Part shown: positions 25,967 through 34,636 of the stretch, piece after piece
How positions within the stretch are numbered: position 1 is the first letter of the stretch
Layout of the letters: every line of letters starts with the position of its first letter
From: Komagataeibacter melomenusus
Lineage (GTDB): Bacteria; Pseudomonadota; Alphaproteobacteria; Acetobacterales; Acetobacteraceae
Direction: 5' to 3'
Length of the DNA: 62,596 bases
Assembly (NCBI RefSeq): GCF_013155395.1
Contig: NZ_JABJWC010000019.1
Location: 1-62,596, forward strand
Notes under the pieces: generated by a model
What the model saw: the letters and a program-made list of their open reading frames with translations, nothing else
Databases searched by the model: none
Told to the model about the DNA's origin: nothing
Translations under genes and position numbers: made by a program

Positions 25967-26977
25967 ATGCCCGATGGGAGCAGCCCGGATACCCTGCCCA
26001 TGCATGGCACCCCCATGCCCCCCGTCCGCACGGACTGGACGCGCGATGAAGTCGCGGCCCTCATGGCCCTGCCCTTCCCCGACCTGATCTACCGGGCGCA
26101 GACCGTGCACCGCGCGCGTTTTGACCCTACGGAAATGCAGATCTCCACCCTGCTGTCGATCAAGACCGGCGGCTGCCCCGAGGACTGCGCCTACTGCCCG
26201 CAGAGCGCCGTGCATGAAGATGGCGGCGTCAAGGCCAGCCGCCTGATGGCCGTGGAGGAAGTGCTGAAGGAAGCCCGCGCCGCCAAGGCTGCGGGGGCGG
26301 CGCGCTTCTGCATGGGGGCGGCGTGGCGCAGCCCCAAGGAGCATGACCTCGAGACCGTGTGCGCCATGGTCGAGGGTGTTAAGGCGCTGGGGCTGGAAAG
26401 CTGCGTGACGCTGGGCATGCTCGACAACAGCCAGGCGCACCGTCTCAAGGATGCCGGGCTGGATTACTACAACCACAACATCGACACCTCGCCCGAATAT
26501 TATGGCGACATCATCTCGACCCGCACCTTCCAGGACCGGCTCGATACGCTGGAGAACGTGCGCGACGCGGGCATCAATGTCTGCTGCGGCGGGATCGTGG
26601 GCATGGGCGAGGACAGCACCGACCGCGCGGGCATGATCGCAACCCTGGCCAGCCTGCCCCGCCACCCCGAGAGCGTGCCGATCAACATGCTCGTGCGCGT
26701 GGAAGGCACGCCCCTGGCCGACAGGGCCGAGGCGGTTGACCCGATCGAGTTCGTGCGCACCATCGCCGCTGCCCGCATCACCATGCCCGCCAGCCGCGTG
26801 CGCCTTGCCGCAGGCCGCGAGGACATGACCGATGAAGCCCAGACCCTGTGCTTCCTGGCCGGTGCCAACTCCATTTTCTATGGCGAGCGCCTGCTGACCA
26901 CCCCCAACCCCGCAGCAATGCGCGACCGGCAGTTGCTTGACCGGCTGGGCATGCATACATCCCACAAACAGGGCTGA
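25967..26977 (+). CDS. bioB: Biotin synthase
   Basis: A radical-SAM enzyme of 336 residues that inserts sulfur into dethiobiotin. The C-x3-C-x2-C cluster motif is [36 protein letters not shown] and the C-terminal [15 protein letters not shown] are characteristic. AGAGGA lies 10 bases before the ATG. No other bio genes are adjacent, and no BirA operator could be recognised in the short upstream gap. Confidence 0.95.
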   Translation: MPDGSSPDTLPMHGTPMPPVRTDWTRDEVAALMALPFPDLIYRAQTVHRARFDPTEMQISTLLSIKTGGCPEDCAYCPQSAVHEDGGVKASRLMAVEEVLKEARAAKAAGAARFCMGAAWRSPKEHDLETVCAMVEGVKALGLESCVTLGMLDNSQAHRLKDAGLDYYNHNIDTSPEYYGDIISTRTFQDRLDTLENVRDAGINVCCGGIVGMGEDSTDRAGMIATLASLPRHPESVPINMLVRVEGTPLADRAEAVDPIEFVRTIAAARITMPASRVRLAAGREDMTDEAQTLCFLAGANSIFYGERLLTTPNPAAMRDRQLLDRLGMHTSHKQG

Positions 26978-27063
26978 ACCCGACGCGGCCGGGCGGGGAC
27001 CGGCCGGGGCATTTCCCATGCTGGCTCTTGCAATCCGGCCACGTGCATCACGAAATCTGGAAC

Positions 27064-27699
27064 ATGTCCTATACCGTAAAGGAAATCTTCCCCACCCTGC
27101 AGGGTGAGGGCGCACAGGCTGGCCGCACGGCCGTGTTCTGCCGCTTTGCAGGCTGCAACCTGTGGAGCGGGCTGGAGCGCGACCGCGCAAAAGCCATCTG
27201 CCAGTTCTGTGATACGGATTTCATCGGTACGGATGGCGCAGGCGGTGGCCGCTTTGCCGATGCCGATGCCCTGGCGGACGCCATTGCCGCGCAGTGGCCC
27301 GGCCCGGATAGCGCGCGGGCCTTTGTGGTCTTTACCGGCGGCGAGCCCCTGCTCCAGCTTGATGCGGCGCTGATTGCAGCCATCCATGCGCGCGGTTTTG
27401 AAGTGGCGGTGGAAACAAACGGCACCCTGCCCGCCCCCGCCGGTATAGACTGGCTGTGCGTCAGCCCCAAGGCGGGTGCCGCGCTGGTGCAGAAAGCGGG
27501 GCATGAACTCAAGCTAGTCTATCCCCAGCCCGACCTGCTGCCTGAACAGGTGGCGGGGCTGGATTTCGGGCAGTTCTGGCTTCAGCCCATGGATGGCGCG
27601 CACCGCAACCACAACACGGCGGCAGCGGTTGACTACTGCATGCACCACCCGCAATGGCGGCTGTCGCTCCAGACCCACAAGCTGATCGGGATCCCCTGA
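27064..27699 (+). CDS. queE: 7-carboxy-7-deazaguanine synthase QueE
   Basis: A radical-SAM enzyme of 211 residues that forms the deazaguanine ring in queuosine biosynthesis. It has the short N-terminus [17 protein letters not shown] and the modified cluster motif C-x14-C-x2-C, seen as GCNLWSG then [21 protein letters not shown] and VETNGTLP are conserved. The ATG matches the normal start of the family. QueC begins 2 bases after its stop. No PreQ1 riboswitch was recognised upstream. Confidence 0.93.
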   Translation: MSYTVKEIFPTLQGEGAQAGRTAVFCRFAGCNLWSGLERDRAKAICQFCDTDFIGTDGAGGGRFADADALADAIAAQWPGPDSARAFVVFTGGEPLLQLDAALIAAIHARGFEVAVETNGTLPAPAGIDWLCVSPKAGAALVQKAGHELKLVYPQPDLLPEQVAGLDFGQFWLQPMDGAHRNHNTAAAVDYCMHHPQWRLSLQTHKLIGIP

Positions 27700-27701
27700 C
27701 C

Positions 27702-28442
27702 ATGAGCGTTTCCCCTCCCCCACCCTCCAGGCCCGAGAACGAAGCCGCCCTTGTCCTGTTTTCCGGCGGGCAGGATTCAGCCACGTGCCTCGCCTGGGCG
27801 CTGGCGCGGTTTGGCCGGGTGGAAACGCTGGGCTTCGATTACGGGCAACGGCACGCGGTGGAACTGGAATGCCGCGCCACGCTGCGCGATGGCATGGCGC
27901 GGCTCAACCCCACCTGGGCGCAGCGCCTCGGCGCAGACCACACGCTCGACCTCGCAGCCCTTGGCACCGTGTCGGACACGGCGCTGACGCGCGAGGCGGA
28001 AATTGCGCTGACCGAAGGCGGGCTGCCCAACACCTTCGTGCCCGGCCGCAACATCATTTTCCTCACCTTTGCTGCCGCCCTGGCCGCGCGCCGCGATATC
28101 CGCCACATCGTGACCGGCGTGTGCGAGACGGATTATTCCGGCTATCCCGACTGCCGCGATGACACGATCAAGTCCCTGCAGGTGACCCTCAACCTGGGTA
28201 TGGCCAGCCATTACATCCTCCACACCCCGCTCATGTGGATCGACAAGGCCCAGACATGGGACCTCGCCGCGCAGCTTGGCGGCGAGGCGCTGGTGCGGCT
28301 GATCAACCGCGAGAGCCATAGCTGCTACCTCGGCACGCGCGGCGTGATGCATGAATGGGGCCATGGGTGTGGCACATGCCCGGCCTGCCTGCTGCGCAAG
28401 GCGGGGTGGGAGCGGTTCATGGCACACAAGCACCATGTTTGA
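27702..28442 (+). CDS. queC: 7-cyano-7-deazaguanine synthase QueC
   Basis: An ATP-dependent enzyme of 246 residues converting carboxydeazaguanine to preQ0. The PP-loop is [35 protein letters not shown] and the zinc cysteines in [16 protein letters not shown] are present. Ends with an 8-base overlap with queD, so the three genes form one operon. Confidence 0.95.
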   Translation: MSVSPPPPSRPENEAALVLFSGGQDSATCLAWALARFGRVETLGFDYGQRHAVELECRATLRDGMARLNPTWAQRLGADHTLDLAALGTVSDTALTREAEIALTEGGLPNTFVPGRNIIFLTFAAALAARRDIRHIVTGVCETDYSGYPDCRDDTIKSLQVTLNLGMASHYILHTPLMWIDKAQTWDLAAQLGGEALVRLINRESHSCYLGTRGVMHEWGHGCGTCPACLLRKAGWERFMAHKHHV

Positions 28443-28962
28443 ACTGGTCTTCAGCCGCCGCTTTTCCATGGCGCACCGGCTGCTGGCAGGCAGTAGCGAG
28501 CGCTGCGCCCTGCCGCATGGGCATAATGAATATGTGCGCGTGCACCTGCGCGCCACAGCCCCCGCAGCGCTTGATGGCCAGGCCAACATGGTCCTGCCCT
28601 TCCAGCGCGCCAAGGGAGTGTGGCATGCCTTCATAGACGGGCATGTCGATCACGCGCTGCAACTGGGCGAGGATGATCCGCTGCTGCCATGGTTCCGTCA
28701 GCATGAGCCCCGGCGCGCCGCCCGCATCCTGGTCACGCCGGGCGACCCCACGACCGAACTGCTGGCCTGCCTGCTCATGGCCAAGCTGAACGCCTTCCTT
28801 GCCGCCGATGGCGGGGCGCTGACCTGTGCCGCCATCGAAATAGAGGAAACGCCAACAAACACGGTCCGCTACACTGGCGACCCGCTTGCGGTCCTGCCAC
28901 AACCCCGCCCTGCCGCACGGTGCTGGTGGCGGCGCGCGGATACGACCATAGCCGATACCTGA
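28435..28962 (+). CDS. queD: 6-carboxytetrahydropterin synthase QueD
   Basis: A 175-residue tunnelling-fold enzyme that makes 6-carboxytetrahydropterin from dihydroneopterin triphosphate. The zinc ligands are His15 (SMAHRLLAG) and the HGH pair in [13 protein letters not shown], where the Cys is the expected catalytic residue. [10 protein letters not shown] and VEIEETP-like [14 protein letters not shown] are family features. The C-terminus is longer than in E. coli and basic. It completes queE-queC-queD; GTP cyclohydrolase and later queuosine enzymes are not in the window. Confidence 0.9.
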   Translation: MFELVFSRRFSMAHRLLAGSSERCALPHGHNEYVRVHLRATAPAALDGQANMVLPFQRAKGVWHAFIDGHVDHALQLGEDDPLLPWFRQHEPRRAARILVTPGDPTTELLACLLMAKLNAFLAADGGALTCAAIEIEETPTNTVRYTGDPLAVLPQPRPAARCWWRRADTTIADT

Positions 28963-28993
28963 TCCCCTTACCCTGAAAGGCCCCGTTTTTTAT

Positions 28994-30454
28994 ATGTCAG
29001 CACTCGCCCGCTACCGCCAGGAATGGTTCGGCAACATCACGCGCGACACCCTGGCCGGCATGGTCGGCACTTTTGCGCTGATCCCCGAGGTCATCGCGTT
29101 TTCCTTCGTGGCGGGGGTGGACCCGGCCGTCGGGCTCTACGCTTCCTTTGTCATCAGCGTGGTCATTGCGTTCACGGGCGGCAGGCCGGGCATGATCTCG
29201 GGGGCAGCGGGCTCGGTGGCGCTGGTGGCGGCAGCGCTGGTGCGCGGCCACGGCGTGCAGTACCTGCTGGCAGCCACCCTTCTGTGCGGCCTGCTGCAGG
29301 TCGTGTTCGGCATCCTCAAGCTCGACGTGCTCATGCGCTATGTCTCGCGCCCGGTGCGCACCGGTTTTGTCAACGCGCTGGCCATCCTGATCTTTTCCGC
29401 CCAGTTGCCGCACATGCTGCATGTGACATGGCACACCTATGCCATGATCGCGCTGGGGCTTGCCATCATCTACACCGTGCCGCGCTTTTTTACCGCCATC
29501 CCCTCGCCGCTCATCTGCATCGTGGTACTGACGGTGGTGGCGGTGGCCTACCCCATGCCGCTGCACACGGTGGCCGATCTGGGCCGCCTGCCCGACAGCC
29601 TGCCGCATCTGGTCTGGCCTGATGTGCCCTTCTCGCTCGATACGCTGCGCATCATCGCCCCCTACGCCCTGGCCATGGCCAGCGTGGGCGTGCTCGAATC
29701 CATGATGACCGCCCGCGTGGTCGATGACATGACCGATACCCATAGCAGCAAGCAGCGTGAATGCATGGGCCTTGGCGTGGCCAACATTGCGGTGGGGATG
29801 TTTGGCGGCATCGCGGGCTGCGGCATGATTGGCCAGACAGTTGGCAACCTGCGCTATGGCGGGCGGGGGCGGCTTTCCACCTTCGTGGCGGGTGCGTTCC
29901 TGCTGCTGCTGATGGTGGCATTGCGTCCGTGGGTGGCGCAGGTGCCGGTGGCGGCGCTGGTTGCGATCATGATCATGGTCTCGGCCAGCACGTTCTCGTG
30001 GGGGTCGCTGCGTGACTTGGCGCACCACCCGCGCACGACAAGCATCATCATGCTGGCCACCGTGGCGGTTGTGGTGGGCACGCATGACCTCGCCGCAGGT
30101 GTTGCCGTAGGCGTGCTGCTCAATGGGCTGTTCTTCGCCTTTCAGGTGTCGAACATGCTGTCGGTCACCAATACGCTTTCCCCCGATGGCCAGACACGCA
30201 CCTATATCGTGAACGGACAGGTGTTCTTTGCATCATCCGACGGGTTTACCGATGCTTTCGACCTGCATGACACTGTTCGCGACATTACCATCGACCTGAC
30301 CCACGCCCATCTGTGGGACATGACCGCCGCTGGCGCGGTGGAAGAACTGGTGGGCCGGATGAAGGCGCAGGGCATGCAGGTGCGCCTGACCGGCCTGAAC
30401 ACGGCCAGCGCCACGCTGATCGAGCGGCACACAGGGCTGGAAAGCCTGACCTGA
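28994..30454 (+). CDS. SulP family anion transporter with STAS domain
   Basis: A 486-residue integral membrane protein with about ten or more helices in the first 390 residues, including GVDPAVGLYASFV and GRPGMISGAAGSVALVAAALV, which match the SulP signature. The C-terminal 90 residues form a STAS domain (YIVNGQVFFASSDGF ... DITIDLTHAHLWDMTAAGAVEEL). Substrates of this family include sulfate, bicarbonate, dicarboxylates and chloride; the substrate here is unknown. It starts 31 bases after queD and may be read through from the que operon, without obvious functional connection. Confidence 0.85.
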   Translation: MSALARYRQEWFGNITRDTLAGMVGTFALIPEVIAFSFVAGVDPAVGLYASFVISVVIAFTGGRPGMISGAAGSVALVAAALVRGHGVQYLLAATLLCGLLQVVFGILKLDVLMRYVSRPVRTGFVNALAILIFSAQLPHMLHVTWHTYAMIALGLAIIYTVPRFFTAIPSPLICIVVLTVVAVAYPMPLHTVADLGRLPDSLPHLVWPDVPFSLDTLRIIAPYALAMASVGVLESMMTARVVDDMTDTHSSKQRECMGLGVANIAVGMFGGIAGCGMIGQTVGNLRYGGRGRLSTFVAGAFLLLLMVALRPWVAQVPVAALVAIMIMVSASTFSWGSLRDLAHHPRTTSIIMLATVAVVVGTHDLAAGVAVGVLLNGLFFAFQVSNMLSVTNTLSPDGQTRTYIVNGQVFFASSDGFTDAFDLHDTVRDITIDLTHAHLWDMTAAGAVEELVGRMKAQGMQVRLTGLNTASATLIERHTGLESLT

Positions 30455-30463
30455 AAGAGAGCT

Positions 30464-30488
30464 GGCAGGAGGGCATGACCCTCCTGCC
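30464..30488 (+). terminator. Hairpin after the SulP gene
   Basis: A perfect 10-bp stem, GGCAGGAGGG with CCCTCCTGCC, around a five-base loop starts 9 bases after the stop. No T-run follows, but the position between convergent units suggests transcription ends here. Confidence 0.55.
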
Positions 30489-30718
30489 ACGCCAGAGTCA
30501 GACCCGCCTGGCCTGTGTCATGCAGGCGGCATGATGGCCGCCTGCGGCCACCGGTCACGGCAGGAAATGAGAGACCCATACCTGCATGGGCCATGATCCG
30601 GATATCGCATGTTATCGCCATCCGGAGCCCTGCTGGTCCGATCGGGTCCAGCCTGATCCAGGGATTTACCGCCCTGCCGCCTCATGCCGCGCTGCGGGAT
30701 GCGCGGTTCATTCCGGCC

Positions 30719-31142
30719 CTAAGGCTTCGCTGGGGGCTGCGCAACAGGCAGCGATGGCCACAGGGCTGGATCGGACAGTTTTTCGATCGTGACTGCCGCA
30801 AGTTCCTGCGGCGTATGCTGGTCAAACCTGAACCACTTCGCCTTGAGATACGTATCCTCCGGGTTAATACGCTCCCTTTCGCGCGTAATGTGCCACGCCG
30901 TCACCTTGCGCGGCGATATGAACTCCCCCCAGGCCATCCATCGTATAGCCCTGTGGCGCGCATCGGGCCACCTCCAGCACATATCCGCCGCCACGCAGGT
31001 CGAACTGGAAGGTCAGCAGGTCAATTGCATCGGGACCGGGACGCCGGAAGTGGGTCAGTGATCCCCTGAACCCCTGTTGGCGCAACCATGGTACAACGCT
31101 GGCCTTCAGTTCACGGTCCATATCCGCGCGGGTATGGGTCAT
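30719..31142 (-). pseudogene. Frameshifted DUF4304 family gene
   Basis: Two overlapping minus-strand frames together make one DUF4304-like protein. The first part runs from THTRADMDRELKASV to VARCAPQGYTM; the second continues WGEFISPRKVTAWHI to the end (KAKWFRFDQHTPQELAA). The switch point has a tandem four-base repeat (CCATCCAT at 30934-30941 on the plus strand). Removing one unit restores a continuous reading through GYTMAWGEFI. A six-C run beside it is a second possible site. It is either a recent pseudogene or a sequencing error. The family has no established function. Confidence 0.65.
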
Positions 31143-31192
31143 CCGCCTGCCCTCGTGCGTAGAGGGCATGCGCCCTAGTTGCCATCAAGTGG

Positions 31193-32095
31193 TTATTTCG
31201 TGCTTTTTGCCTTGCCCGTGGCCGAAGTCGCGGCAGGCACGGCAAAAGGATCAGCCACTGTAGCCGTGCCCGCAAGCTTGGCCCACTGGTCGGCCGCCGT
31301 CGTATCGCCCGCCTGCCGTGCGCTCTGGCTGGCGCGGGCATAAAGCTGGGCCGCGGCCTGCGCATTGCCTGCCCTGGTTGCCGCACGGGCGGCCACGCCA
31401 AGGGCGCGGGCCATGTCACGGTAATGCACCTGTGTCTGGCGGATGGTCGCGGCCTGCAACGCATCCTGCCACGCGGTCTGGGCGCTGCCGCCGGTGGCGA
31501 GCAGGTTGCGGGCCGCCATTTCCCTGGCATCCGCGCTCCAGCTATCGGGGAGTTTGCCGGTCAGCGTCTCGAAATAGGCCGCGACCGAGGCCAGGGTTGC
31601 GCTATCCCCGCTTTCATCGGCAATCAACCCACGGATGAACTGGCCTTTTTCGGCAATATCAGGGTCCTGCGCGCCGGCGGCAAGGGCGGCCTGTTTTGCG
31701 GCTTCCGCCTCGCGACCCAGCCGATGCAGCGCACCGGCCTCCACCAGGTCCAGCCCCGTATCATCCGCCGCCTGCCCGCGCAGCGCCACTGCCGCGCGGG
31801 TCGAGGTAATGGTGGCCAGCGCATCCTGTGGCCTGTTTTCATCAAGCTGCACGGTGGCCAGGTTATAGCCCGCATCGCCAATGGCCGTGACATCATCACG
31901 CGCCACGGCACGCTGGCCTGCCGCGCGGTACTGCTGCTCGGCCACCGCAAGGCGGTCAAGCCCCACGGCATCGCGTCCGGTATCCATGTCCTGCGACAGG
32001 GTGCTGTCGGTCGGGGGCGCGGGCTTCTGTGCCCCGCCGCAGGCGGCAAGGGCCAGTGCCAGGCCCAGTGCCGCGTAGTCCTTTTTCATTTTCAT
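31193..32095 (-). CDS. Lipoprotein of the Mla-like operon, helical repeat type
   Basis: A 300-residue protein whose start overlaps the mlaD stop by ATGA. The signal sequence ends in a lipobox, LALAAC with Cys19, followed by GGAQ, which suggests sorting to the outer membrane because no Asp is at position +2. The rest is Ala-rich and helical, with TPR-like periodicity (AVAEQQYRAAGQRAVARDD, AAAQLYARASQSARQAGDT). Position suggests an outer-membrane or periplasmic partner of the MCE protein, analogous in role but not in sequence to MlaA or to PqiC/YmbA-type lipoproteins. Function inferred only from context. Confidence 0.65.
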   Translation of the reverse strand: MKMKKDYAALGLALALAACGGAQKPAPPTDSTLSQDMDTGRDAVGLDRLAVAEQQYRAAGQRAVARDDVTAIGDAGYNLATVQLDENRPQDALATITSTRAAVALRGQAADDTGLDLVEAGALHRLGREAEAAKQAALAAGAQDPDIAEKGQFIRGLIADESGDSATLASVAAYFETLTGKLPDSWSADAREMAARNLLATGGSAQTAWQDALQAATIRQTQVHYRDMARALGVAARAATRAGNAQAAAQLYARASQSARQAGDTTAADQWAKLAGTATVADPFAVPAATSATGKAKSTK

Positions 32096-33042
32096 GGCTG
32101 CACCTTCTGCGCGGGAAGACGGGCATGGCTTTTCTTCACCTTGTTGCCGCTGCCGCCCAGCAGCCACATGCCCCGCATCTGATCGACCAGCTTCTGCAGG
32201 CTGCTGGCCGTGGTCTGGGCCTGCACCAGCAGGACCGGCAGTTGCTGGCTGGCATCCTTCAGGTTGCTGGTGATGGCGGGTGTTGCGTTGCTCAGGTCGC
32301 CCGTCGCCTTCTGCACGTTGCTCATCGAGGCACTGGCCTTGTCCATCACGGTGGCAAGCTGCTTCTCGATCGGGGTCAACTGGCTGACCGTGGCATCAAG
32401 GCTGGTGATCATCTGTTCGGCCTGGCGGATCAGGTCATCATTGGTCATGAGCCGCCCGATGGAGCCCTTGCCCGCATGCATGTCGGTAATGGTGGCATCG
32501 AGCGTTGCCATCATGTGCTGGGCGTTATCAAGCACCGGAATCACACGGTCACGGATATCGCTGAAGGTCTGGGTAATGGTATCGGCCGGGTTGGGCGCGT
32601 TGGTGGCGCTGAGCACGGCGTAGCTCCAGTCCAGCTTCTCGCCCACGCCACGCGAAATGTCGATGTAGCTCGCCCCCGCCACCACGAAGCGCTTGCGGAT
32701 GATGGCCGTGCTGTCATGGCGGATATAGGGTTCGATATCGGGGTCGATCTCGGCAACGGCGTACATGCCGCCCGAGGGGTTGATGCGCACCCGGCGCACC
32801 GTGCCCGCATGGATGCCCATCACCTCCAGGTCATCACCAACCGAAAGGCCGCTCACCCCATCTTCAGGCAGCACGATGCGCAGCCTGCCCGCGGGCGTGA
32901 GCCAGTCGCGCAGCACGCCGGCCTCGATCACCGCGCCAAACAGGATGACCAGGGCGAGCAGAACAAGGATGCCTACCCATTCATCGGCGTAACGGACGCG
33001 CACAAGCTGCCGGATTCCGTCTGACTGTTGTTTCTGCACCAT
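32092..33042 (-). CDS. MCE/MlaD family lipid-transport protein
   Basis: A 316-residue protein with one N-terminal helix (WVGILVLLALVILFGAVIEAG) and a single MCE domain beginning RLRIVLPEDGVSGLSVGDDLEVMGI and ending ASYIDISRG. The C-terminal half is long and helical, with heptad-like stretches (MIGSLD-type QAEQMITSLDATVSQLTPIEKQLATV is interrupted here), resembling PqiB/MlaD-type needles or coiled coils. MCE hexamers carry lipids between membranes. Its ATG shares the A of the preceding TAA (TAATG), so it is coupled to the degenerate ABC subunit. Confidence 0.82.
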   Translation of the reverse strand: MVQKQQSDGIRQLVRVRYADEWVGILVLLALVILFGAVIEAGVLRDWLTPAGRLRIVLPEDGVSGLSVGDDLEVMGIHAGTVRRVRINPSGGMYAVAEIDPDIEPYIRHDSTAIIRKRFVVAGASYIDISRGVGEKLDWSYAVLSATNAPNPADTITQTFSDIRDRVIPVLDNAQHMMATLDATITDMHAGKGSIGRLMTNDDLIRQAEQMITSLDATVSQLTPIEKQLATVMDKASASMSNVQKATGDLSNATPAITSNLKDASQQLPVLLVQAQTTASSLQKLVDQMRGMWLLGGSGNKVKKSHARLPAQKVQP

Positions 33043-33743
33043 TACACCACCCGCAGGGAAAAAAGACCTTCGTCGAGAAGGCGCATGTGGATATTCACCG
33101 CCTTGCGATATTCATGCCACGCAGCAGTGGAGCGGACGAACCACAGCACCCCGCAGCCACGGTCGCGCGCGGCGGTCATCGTCTCGAAAAACGGCAGGAC
33201 CGTCTCTTCTGGCAGCATGTCGGAAATATCTTCCAGTATCAGCAGGTCGGGCCGCCCCATGAAGGCGCGCACGCAGGCCGCCCGCGCCAGGTCCGCGCCT
33301 GAAAGCCGGTCCGGCGCGGTAATGGGCAGGCCGGGAAAGCCGAACGTATGCCCAAGCTCGGTCGCGCGCCGGACCACGTGATCGAACGGGTCGGTTGTAT
33401 GGTACAGGTGTGGCAGCATGATGTTGAGATGCGTGCCGAACAGGCTCAGCCAACTGCCATGGCGCGAGATGCGGCCAATACGCCCGCGCAGCGCGTTGAG
33501 CTGCCGGTCATACAGCGTGCTCCAGTCCAGCCCCATGAACTTGATGCTGCCCTGCGTGAGCGGGATCATGCCCGTGCACAGATCGGCGAACATGGCGGCG
33601 CGCTCGAAGTCGCGGCAGTCGATCACCGCGCATTCACCCGGCATGATGCGCAGGTTGTAGGGCGCGGGCATGAGGCCACTTTCCTCGAACGAGGGCACGG
33701 CATCACGGAGTTCCAGCAGGGGCGCGTTTGCTGCCATGGTCAA
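33042..33743 (-). CDS. Degenerate MlaF-like ABC subunit
   Basis: A 233-residue protein in the position of the Mla ATPase. It keeps the overall ABC layout but lacks its catalytic motifs. The Walker A site reads DCRDFERAA where GPSGxGKTT is expected, so the phosphate-binding Lys is lost (Arg in its place). The Q-loop region reads RISRHGS without Gln. The signature is LSGAD rather than LSGGQ. Walker B is LLILEDI with the Asp-Glu pair reversed, and the switch His is Arg (WFVRS). It cannot be a normal ATPase. It may be a structural adaptor or may pair with an active ATPase encoded elsewhere. Coupled to mlaE by ATGA. Confidence 0.75.
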   Translation of the reverse strand: MTMAANAPLLELRDAVPSFEESGLMPAPYNLRIMPGECAVIDCRDFERAAMFADLCTGMIPLTQGSIKFMGLDWSTLYDRQLNALRGRIGRISRHGSWLSLFGTHLNIMLPHLYHTTDPFDHVVRRATELGHTFGFPGLPITAPDRLSGADLARAACVRAFMGRPDLLILEDISDMLPEETVLPFFETMTAARDRGCGVLWFVRSTAAWHEYRKAVNIHMRLLDEGLFSLRVV

Positions 33744-34636
33744 AAATCCAGCATGAAGAGGATATTGACCACCAGCACCAGCATGATCCCGCGGGCAAAG
33801 CCGCGTGGCATGATGGTGGCCATCGTATCGTTACTGCTTACGGTCAGCCCCGAAATACATGACCCCAGCCCGACAAAGAAACCGACCAGCACGAATTTGA
33901 GCGGGATGATGAGGTAATCCCACGTGGTCATGGCGGCCAGCACGTTGAAGAAGAACGTCCAGACCGATGAGGTGATGGCCCCGCTGGCATGCGCCACCAC
34001 AAAACCCATGAGCAGCGACACGACCGCGAAGATCATGCCCAGCGTAAAACCACCCACCGTAAAGGCGAAGGTGCGCGGCATGACCAGGGCAAGGAAGGGG
34101 TCGATGCCACGGGCCTGCAGGCCGCGCACCTCGCCGCCGAGCACCATCATCCCGATCTCGGTCAGCGAGAGCATGCCGCTGCGGCCCATCAGGATGATGC
34201 CCACGAGAATGGGCGCGATTTCACGCACCAGCACCGACACCAGGATCGAGCCCGTCATCTGCGCCATGCCGGCATAACCCAGCCAGTACGCCGCCTGCGA
34301 CACGACCATGAGGCCCGCGAGTGTCGCGGTAATGACAATGCTCAGGAAACCGCCGCCAATGACCTGCCGCAAGGTGGCGCGGAACTCATAGATGACCGGC
34401 CTGCGCCATGAATTGGGGCGCAGGCTCTCGCGCAGCGTGCCCCACCCGGCCCCGATCAGCAGCAGCGTGAAACGGACCTGATGGCGCGTCAGCCGCCCGA
34501 TGGCGGCAAGCCAGGGCGCAAAACGCCCGAGCAGCGTGGCGAAGCGGCCCGTATCCCTGCGGTCCTCTGGCGGGGCCATCTGGGCCAGCACGCTCGATGC
34601 CTGCTGCTCGGGCGGCGGGGGAGACGTATCCGTCAT
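33740..34636 (-). CDS. MlaE family ABC permease
   Basis: A 298-residue membrane protein. After about 60 cytoplasmic residues come amphipathic and transmembrane helices with the MlaE signature: LVREIAPILVGIILMGRSG, a conserved TEIGMMVLGGEVRGLQARGIDP coupling loop (interrupted here in quotation), PRTFAF and a closing helix. The family moves phospholipids between the inner membrane and the MCE complex. Its ATG overlaps the stop of the sensor gene and its stop overlaps the degenerate ABC gene, so all are translated as a chain. Confidence 0.85.
   Translation of the reverse strand: MTDTSPPPPEQQASSVLAQMAPPEDRRDTGRFATLLGRFAPWLAAIGRLTRHQVRFTLLLIGAGWGTLRESLRPNSWRRPVIYEFRATLRQVIGGGFLSIVITATLAGLMVVSQAAYWLGYAGMAQMTGSILVSVLVREIAPILVGIILMGRSGMLSLTEIGMMVLGGEVRGLQARGIDPFLALVMPRTFAFTVGGFTLGMIFAVVSLLMGFVVAHASGAITSSVWTFFFNVLAAMTTWDYLIIPLKFVLVGFFVGLGSCISGLTVSSNDTMATIMPRGFARGIMLVLVVNILFMLDF

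Noticed and set aside
26978-27063. Possible PreQ1 riboswitch ahead of queE
   Set aside because: No A-rich 3' tail pairing with a compact C/G hairpin could be found; only a weak GGCCGG/CCGGCC stem is present.
24559-27190. Long minus-strand open frames opposite sucCD and bioB
   Set aside because: Antisense to three confidently identified enzymes, with His/Gly-rich shadow composition.
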